Below, one piece after another: positions 20,923-25,626 of a DNA stretch of 25,626 nt. Below the pieces are notes generated by a model. That model saw nothing but the letters and a program-made list of their open reading frames with translations. It had not been told where the DNA came from and did no database searches. A program made the position numbers and the translations under genes. Source of the stretch: JBIOHJ01 sp044448905 (GTDB taxonomy: Bacteria > Bacteroidota > Bacteroidia > AKYH767-A > OLB10). Location of the stretch: the NCBI GenBank assembly GCA_044448905.1, contig JBIOHJ010000036.1, forward strand, positions 1 to 25,626, read 5' to 3'. The number at the start of each line of letters is the position of its first letter. Position 1 is the stretch's first letter.

Positions 20923-23294
20923 ATAAAAAAAACTATTTCACGCTGTTGATTATGCTAAGCTCACTATTAGCATGGAGTCAAAACACAACTACCCTTTCAG
21001 GAAAAATTACTGATGCAAAATCAACAGCCGTCAGCAAAGCATCAGTGTATTTATTAAATACAAATTTTGGCGTTTCCACCGAGGAACAGGGAGATTTTTC
21101 CATCGGTAATATCCCTGCTGGAAAATATACTGTGCAGGCATCAGCTGTAGGGTATGCAACGATTACGAAGAATATAGTGCTTACAGCTGCCAAAACTGAA
21201 GCATTAAATATTCAGTTAAATGCATCATCAAGACAATTGGATGAGGTAGTGGTGTCGGCACAAAAAAAAGAAGAGTCGCTTCAAAACATTCCCGTCAGCA
21301 TTACCGCCATTTCATCTAAGCAGGTGCAGGAATTCAGGTTGTGGGACAGTAAAGAAATTACTGCCATAGTCCCCAACCTGTATGCTGCTGATCCGGGTGA
21401 TGGCAGGAACGTTATTTCTATTCGTGGAATTACCACTACGTCTTACGATCCTGCCGTGGCGACTTATATAGATGGAGTAAATCAATTCGGATTGGATAGT
21501 TATATAGCTGAGCTTTCAGATGTAGAGAGAATCGAAGTATTAAAAGGGCCGCAGGGTACTTTATATGGCAGAAATGCGATGGGAGGAGTGATTAATATTA
21601 TTACCAAAAAGCCAACCAATACTATGAGCGGCTTTGCTGAAATCAGCATGGGTAATTTCAACCGGCAGCGTTACACGGGCGGATTGCGGGTACCATTAAT
21701 TAAAAACAAACTCTTTTTTGGCGTTTCAGGTGTGTATGACTCTCGTGATGGATTTTATACCAACGAGTTCAACAATTCTTCTTTCGATAAGCAATACAGC
21801 ATCACTGGTAATTATTACCTGAAATATATTGCCAATTCAAAATGGGCTGTTACATTGAATGCAAAACATCACAACAGCCGGAATGAGGGAACTTTTCCGT
21901 TGGTGATTCCTGACCTCACTCTCTTTAATGAAACTCCTGTGGACCCTTTTGTCTTAAATCAAAATGCAATCACAAAAATGGTTGACGATATAGTTAATGG
22001 TTCTTTATCCGTTAATTATTACGGAACAGGGTTTAATTTTACTTCGCAAACAGCGTATCAGTCTGACCACCGTTATTATACAAATCCTATTGACGGTGAT
22101 TTTTCACCTGCTGATATTGTAAGCATCAACAACAATTATGACGGATGGAATAAAGTGCAGGTGGTTACACAGGAATTTAAGTTCACTTCTCCCACGTCTT
22201 CTTCTTCACCGTTTTCATGGACAGCCGGAAGCTATTTGTTTTACCAGGATAATCCCGTTAAGCAAGCCACGCGATTTGGTGCAGATGCTGCATTCTTTGG
22301 CGCTCCTCCGAATACCGCTAGTATCACCACTACAAAAGGCAAAAGCTATGGAGTGGCTGTTTACGGACAGGCAACCTATGCCATCACTCACCGGTTAGAT
22401 GTCATTGCCGGTTTGCGTTTTGATTATGAAAAGAAAAAATATTCTGTGCTCGGAGAATTCCAGGCGGATCCTGATCCCAATCCTTTTGTCACGCTTCCTG
22501 ATACCAGTGCTGATGCAAGTTTCAATGCTCTTTCTCCGAAAGCCGCCTTATCATACCATCTCGTGAAAACAACTAATCTCTTTGCTGCATATAGCCGTGG
22601 TTATCGCACCGGTGGATTTACACAGTTAGGCTCCGATCCTTCGCAACCACCATTGTACCCGTACAAGCCTGAGTACAGTAATAATGTGGAGTTGGGAATT
22701 AAAAATAATTTGTTTGCTAACCGTTTGCGTTTGAATGTTACCGGTTTTATAACGTTTGTGACCGATGCGCAGGTGCCCACACTTGTTTTGCCCGATGCAA
22801 TTACTGTCACGCGCAATGCAGGGGAATTAGAAAGCAAAGGCGTGGAAGCCGAAGCTGCCGTTACACCGATAAAAGGATTGGAAGCAATCTACAGCATTGG
22901 TTACACACAGGCTGAATACACGAAGCTGAATTTACCGCAAGACGGAGTTGAAGTTAACCTGGAAGGAAACAAACAAATATTCACGCCCGACATCACCTCC
23001 ATGCTCGCCCTGCAATACAGTTATGACCTCGGCACAAAGCAGCAATTAAAAATTGTAGTGCGCGGTGAGTGGATCTATTTAGGAAAACAATACTTCGACC
23101 TTGCAAACAACATTTCACAAAAGCCTTATAACTTATTGAACACACGTTGTGGAATTGCCGCAAAAAATTTTGAGCTCATGTTCTGGGGAAGGAACCTCGA
23201 AGACACACAATATATTTCTTACGCGTATGATTTTGGCGCGGTGCATTCAGGAAACCCTAAAACGTATGGGGTAATGCTGACAGGAAAATTTTGA
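20919..23294 (+). CDS. TonB-dependent outer-membrane receptor
   Basis: 791 residues. Signal peptide about 1-21 (LLAWSQ). Residues about 23-98 are a carboxypeptidase-regulatory-like domain (LSGKITDAKSTAVSKASVYL, GDFSIGNIPAGKYTVQASAVGY), typical of Bacteroidota receptors. The plug domain spans about 107-230: VVVSAQKKEESLQNIPVSIT, RNVISIRGITTTSYDPAVAT, VERIEVLKGPQGTLYGRNAM and GGVINIITKKP. The rest is a 22-strand barrel ending in GVMLTGKF with terminal Phe. The plug looks like that of proteobacterial iron-complex receptors rather than SusC, and no SusD gene follows. The substrate is unknown; siderophore, vitamin or oligosaccharide uptake are possible. It overlaps the LolA-like gene and faces the dehydrogenase gene tail to tail with 19 bases between stops. 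Confidence 0.94.
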   Translation: MNKKNYFTLLIMLSSLLAWSQNTTTLSGKITDAKSTAVSKASVYLLNTNFGVSTEEQGDFSIGNIPAGKYTVQASAVGYATITKNIVLTAAKTEALNIQLNASSRQLDEVVVSAQKKEESLQNIPVSITAISSKQVQEFRLWDSKEITAIVPNLYAADPGDGRNVISIRGITTTSYDPAVATYIDGVNQFGLDSYIAELSDVERIEVLKGPQGTLYGRNAMGGVINIITKKPTNTMSGFAEISMGNFNRQRYTGGLRVPLIKNKLFFGVSGVYDSRDGFYTNEFNNSSFDKQYSITGNYYLKYIANSKWAVTLNAKHHNSRNEGTFPLVIPDLTLFNETPVDPFVLNQNAITKMVDDIVNGSLSVNYYGTGFNFTSQTAYQSDHRYYTNPIDGDFSPADIVSINNNYDGWNKVQVVTQEFKFTSPTSSSSPFSWTAGSYLFYQDNPVKQATRFGADAAFFGAPPNTASITTTKGKSYGVAVYGQATYAITHRLDVIAGLRFDYEKKKYSVLGEFQADPDPNPFVTLPDTSADASFNALSPKAALSYHLVKTTNLFAAYSRGYRTGGFTQLGSDPSQPPLYPYKPEYSNNVELGIKNNLFANRLRLNVTGFITFVTDAQVPTLVLPDAITVTRNAGELESKGVEAEAAVTPIKGLEAIYSIGYTQAEYTKLNLPQDGVEVNLEGNKQIFTPDITSMLALQYSYDLGTKQQLKIVVRGEWIYLGKQYFDLANNISQKPYNLLNTRCGIAAKNFELMFWGRNLEDTQYISYAYDFGAVHSGNPKTYGVMLTGKF

Positions 23295-23313
23295 ATTGCT
23301 TAATCCTGGTCTG

Positions 23314-25191
23314 TTACCTGCTTATCACAAATTTTGCCGTAACATATCCCTGGTCGGTTTTAATGCGGAGAAAATAAATTCCGTCTGAAAGTTCTTTAAG
23401 ATTCAATTGAAAAATATTTTTTCCAATCTTAGTTTCAACCGGGCTTTGATAACAACCCTGTCCGAATAAATTCAAAATTTTAATTTCAGATTTCAGGTTT
23501 TTCATTGAAGTGAATTCAAGGGAAAATTTTCCATTGGAAGGATTAGGGTTAATTTTAATATCCCTGAGTAATTCATTTTCCCGGATCGATACGCATGCAT
23601 CAACAGCAATCACTTTATAGGTTGTTGCAGTGCATCCGCTTAAAGCAACATAGGAATATGTTATCTTATGAGAACCCGCCCCGGCAGCAATAGGGTCAAA
23701 TGTGGAACCTGTTATGCCATTGCCGGAAAATATACCTCCTGCCGGTGTGCCCGTAAGCGTTAGCGGGCCCTGGTTAATACACATAAAAGAAGGAAGGCCT
23801 GTAAAGCTCACCGGTGGGGCGCTTAGCATTGAAACGTAAACCGAATCGGAAGTGGCATTGCATCCGTTCGGAGCTAAAACGTACACATAATAGTTTCCGC
23901 TTTGAGTGACAATAAGTGTGTTATTCGATGAAGCCTGCACACCAACTCCGTCCCTGTACCACGCGTAAAAAAATCCACTGCCTGACGGTGTGGAGAGTAC
24001 GAGCGAATCACCGCAATAACTTATAGTGTCCTGTGTTGATATAAAAGCAGCTGGTGTGCAATCATTGTAAGTAAGCTTATAGATAATGCCTGTTGAATTT
24101 CCTGCAATGTATAGTTCACCGTTTAAATCCTCACCGAAAGCACCGAAATCATTATTATTAAAATTTCCTTCGAATGTGGTATCCCATCCTGCTGTCGCGT
24201 TGGGAAAAACCGATGTAATATAACCGCTGCAGTAATCCGCTAAAAAGTATTTACCAAACATGGCTCCGTATTTTGCTCCCCTGTAAACATATCCTCCGGT
24301 CACAGAGCAGTTGCCATTTGCATGCCCGTAAGCATAAACCGGGAAAGTATAATTTGAGATGGGACCGCACCCGGCTGTATTGTAAGTAGAATTGCCTTCA
24401 TAGCAGCGCCACCCGTAATTTTCACCTCCGGCATCACCCGCGGGCTGAAAATTTATTTCTTCATCATCTCCTTGTCCTACATCCGCGATCCAGTAATCAT
24501 GGGTAATCCTGTCAAAAGAATTTCGCCAGGGATTCCTTACGCCATACGCCCATATTTCATGATACGCGTTTGGGTTCGTAAAAAAAGGATTGTCACTGGG
24601 TATGCTATACCCGTAGGGAACACCCACATTAATGCGTAAAATTTTTCCAAGATACTGTTGCAGGTTTTGCGCGCGGTTACCCGGGTCACCGCCCGAACCT
24701 CCGTCACCGAATGCGCAATATAAATAACCGTCAGGGCCAAACCGTAAATCACCGCCATTGTGGTTGGAATATGGCTGGGTAACGAAAAGAATGGTTTCTC
24801 CGCTCGCTGCATCTGCCGAATCAGGATTTGACGCGCTTACCTGGTACCTCGAAATATGAGAATTACCACTTACATCAGTGTAGTTTACATAGAATCTTCC
24901 GTCTGTTGCATAAGTCGGGCTGAAAGCCAGGCCAAGCAATCCCTGTTCGCCTCCTCCGGGAGTGACAATAGTATTGATGTTCAGGAAAGGCTGTGGATTA
25001 ACTGCGCCCGATGTATCCACAATGCGGATATACCCGTTTTGTGTTACAATAAAAATCCGGTTGTCACCCATGTTTTTAATGTCGGTAACACCGCTGAATC
25101 CCGAAGCAAATGTTGTCAATGACAATTGAGCTGGGAGAGAAGTACTGGTTAAAAGCAAAAAGATTGCGCAGAGTAAAGGTTTATTTTTCAT
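23314..25191 (-). CDS. Secreted PQQ-dependent sugar dehydrogenase with T9SS sorting domain
   Basis: 625 residues. Signal peptide about 1-22 (LLLTSTSLPAQ). Residues about 27-372 are the glucose/sorbosone dehydrogenase six-bladed propeller (GSDH, PF07995): GEQGLLGLAFSPTY, the SNHNGGDLRFGPDGYLY segment with likely catalytic His144, GDGGSGGDPGNRAQ, LGKILRIN, YGVRNPWRNSFD and ADVGQGDDEEIN. Residues about 375-532 are two Ig-like/PKD-like modules with paired cysteines. Residues about 545-625 are a T9SS type A sorting domain (INPNPSNGKFSLEF, IKILNLFGQ, LSDGIYFLRI, KFVISR), so the enzyme is exported through T9SS and attached or released at the surface. It would oxidise sugars or alcohols outside the cell using PQQ; the substrate is unknown and no PQQ synthesis gene is in the window. 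A TATATTTG -7 element lies at 25212-25219. Confidence 0.93.
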   Translation of the reverse strand: MKNKPLLCAIFLLLTSTSLPAQLSLTTFASGFSGVTDIKNMGDNRIFIVTQNGYIRIVDTSGAVNPQPFLNINTIVTPGGGEQGLLGLAFSPTYATDGRFYVNYTDVSGNSHISRYQVSASNPDSADAASGETILFVTQPYSNHNGGDLRFGPDGYLYCAFGDGGSGGDPGNRAQNLQQYLGKILRINVGVPYGYSIPSDNPFFTNPNAYHEIWAYGVRNPWRNSFDRITHDYWIADVGQGDDEEINFQPAGDAGGENYGWRCYEGNSTYNTAGCGPISNYTFPVYAYGHANGNCSVTGGYVYRGAKYGAMFGKYFLADYCSGYITSVFPNATAGWDTTFEGNFNNNDFGAFGEDLNGELYIAGNSTGIIYKLTYNDCTPAAFISTQDTISYCGDSLVLSTPSGSGFFYAWYRDGVGVQASSNNTLIVTQSGNYYVYVLAPNGCNATSDSVYVSMLSAPPVSFTGLPSFMCINQGPLTLTGTPAGGIFSGNGITGSTFDPIAAGAGSHKITYSYVALSGCTATTYKVIAVDACVSIRENELLRDIKINPNPSNGKFSLEFTSMKNLKSEIKILNLFGQGCYQSPVETKIGKNIFQLNLKELSDGIYFLRIKTDQGYVTAKFVISR

Positions 25192-25211
25192 GAAACTGGT
25201 TATTTGAAAAG

Positions 25212-25219
25212 CAAATATA
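25212..25219 (-). promoter_or_regulatory. Promoter -7 element of the sugar dehydrogenase gene
   Basis: TATATTTG on the minus strand fits TAnnTTTG and gives a leader of about 14 bases before the ATG at 25191. The -33 region is T-rich without a well-spaced TTG. Confidence 0.5.
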
Positions 25220-25278
25220 ACGACAACTATTCAATGAAATCCTTACTTATCTATTTAATTTTTTCAGAACATTTTATC

Positions 25279-25620
25279 TCAAACCTCATGCTCCCGTTGC
25301 GCATTCCTGATCAGGGCAAATTTCAGCTTTCGCTTGTAATCATCCTGCAGCCATTTTACATAGCTCTCCGAAGTTTTGCTCAGGCACCATGTGTAAACCC
25401 TTACCCTGAATTCTATTTCATCTTTCAGCAAATCTGCAAGCATCAAAGCTTCAGCAATTCCTGAACTGTTTTCAGCGCATATTCTTATGTGTTGTTCTAT
25501 TGAGCGCTCAATTACCACCTTCGGCCGCTGTCGTTTCCCCATTGCCCGTTCGTGTTCTGCTTTAATATCAAAATCAATTGAAGAAGACTTGCTCAACTTC
25601 AGGCGCAATTCCTCCGGCAT
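25279..25620 (-). CDS. Uncharacterised protein, possibly truncated by the window edge
   Basis: At least 113 residues from a Met at 25620; the frame stays open through the last six bases (codons for Tyr and Val), so the true start may lie outside. No signal peptide, membrane segment or known motif was recognised. The sequence is strongly charged and mostly helical in appearance (IKAEHERAMGKRQRPK, EALMLADLLKDEIEFRVRVY, YVKWLQDDYKRKLKFALIR). I do not recognise the family. The opposite-strand frame at 25204-25464 has poor composition and is a shadow. An 87-base gap with a separate promoter lies between this gene and the sugar dehydrogenase. Confidence 0.6.
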   Translation of the reverse strand: MPEELRLKLSKSSSIDFDIKAEHERAMGKRQRPKVVIERSIEQHIRICAENSSGIAEALMLADLLKDEIEFRVRVYTWCLSKTSESYVKWLQDDYKRKLKFALIRNAQREHEV

Positions 25621-25626
25621 TACATA

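Noticed and set aside
23295..23313. Shared terminator between the TonB receptor and dehydrogenase genes
   Set aside because: Only 19 bases between the stops and no hairpin is visible.

Overview
The window is chromosomal DNA of a Bacteroidota member with low to moderate G+C. This rests on several signals: gliding genes gldB and gldC; a secreted enzyme with a type IX secretion (T9SS) type A C-terminal sorting domain; a TonB-dependent receptor with an N-terminal carboxypeptidase-regulatory-like domain; the alternative bacterial GlmU-family protein; repeated TAnnTTTG -7 promoter elements of the Bacteroidota sigma factor; and a general lack of Shine-Dalgarno sequences. I cannot place it below phylum with confidence. 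No tRNA, rRNA, CRISPR array, transposase or phage gene was seen.

Layout. 1-1419 (-): glutamine-dependent NAD+ synthetase, cut by the window edge. 1517-2179 (-): PorT-like outer-membrane beta-barrel. 2219-3567 (+): gldB-gldC with a 4-base overlap. 3653-4102 (-): Hsp20 chaperone with an unusually strong ribosome binding site. 4321-8718 (-): very large TamB-like protein, divergent from tsaD (8883-9917, +). 10093-10986 (+): membrane-anchored coiled-coil protein ending in a strong terminator. 11090-12100 (+): a desaturase that closely resembles eukaryotic dihydroceramide delta-4 desaturase (DEGS1/DES). 12182-12592 (+): small secreted protein resembling the last domain of GldM. 12696-14117 (-): AT-rich membrane glycosyltransferase of GT39/PMT type. 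14356-16854 (-): Lon protease. 16978-18147 (-): GlmU-family nucleotidyltransferase/acyltransferase. 18255-18554 (-): ribosomal protein L31 type B. 18698-20158 (+): beta-helix lipoprotein. 20200-23294 (+): LolA-like periplasmic protein overlapping a TonB-dependent receptor. 23314-25191 (-): secreted PQQ-dependent sugar dehydrogenase with Ig-like domains and a T9SS tail. 25279-25620 (-): unknown protein, possibly cut by the right edge.

Themes. Most genes are housekeeping (NAD synthesis, t6A tRNA modification, Lon, L31, Hsp20) or envelope biogenesis (TamB, GldB, beta-barrel, LolA-like, TonB receptor, T9SS cargo). Several entries connect to the gliding/T9SS system: GldB, GldC, the GldM-tail-like protein and the T9SS cargo enzyme. 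The most unusual gene is the DEGS-type desaturase, because Bacteroidota sphingolipids are generally described as saturated dihydro forms. Secondary points of interest are seven-base tandem repeats inside nadE and near lon, palindromes at several promoters, and two genes (TamB, GT39) without a usable ATG start.
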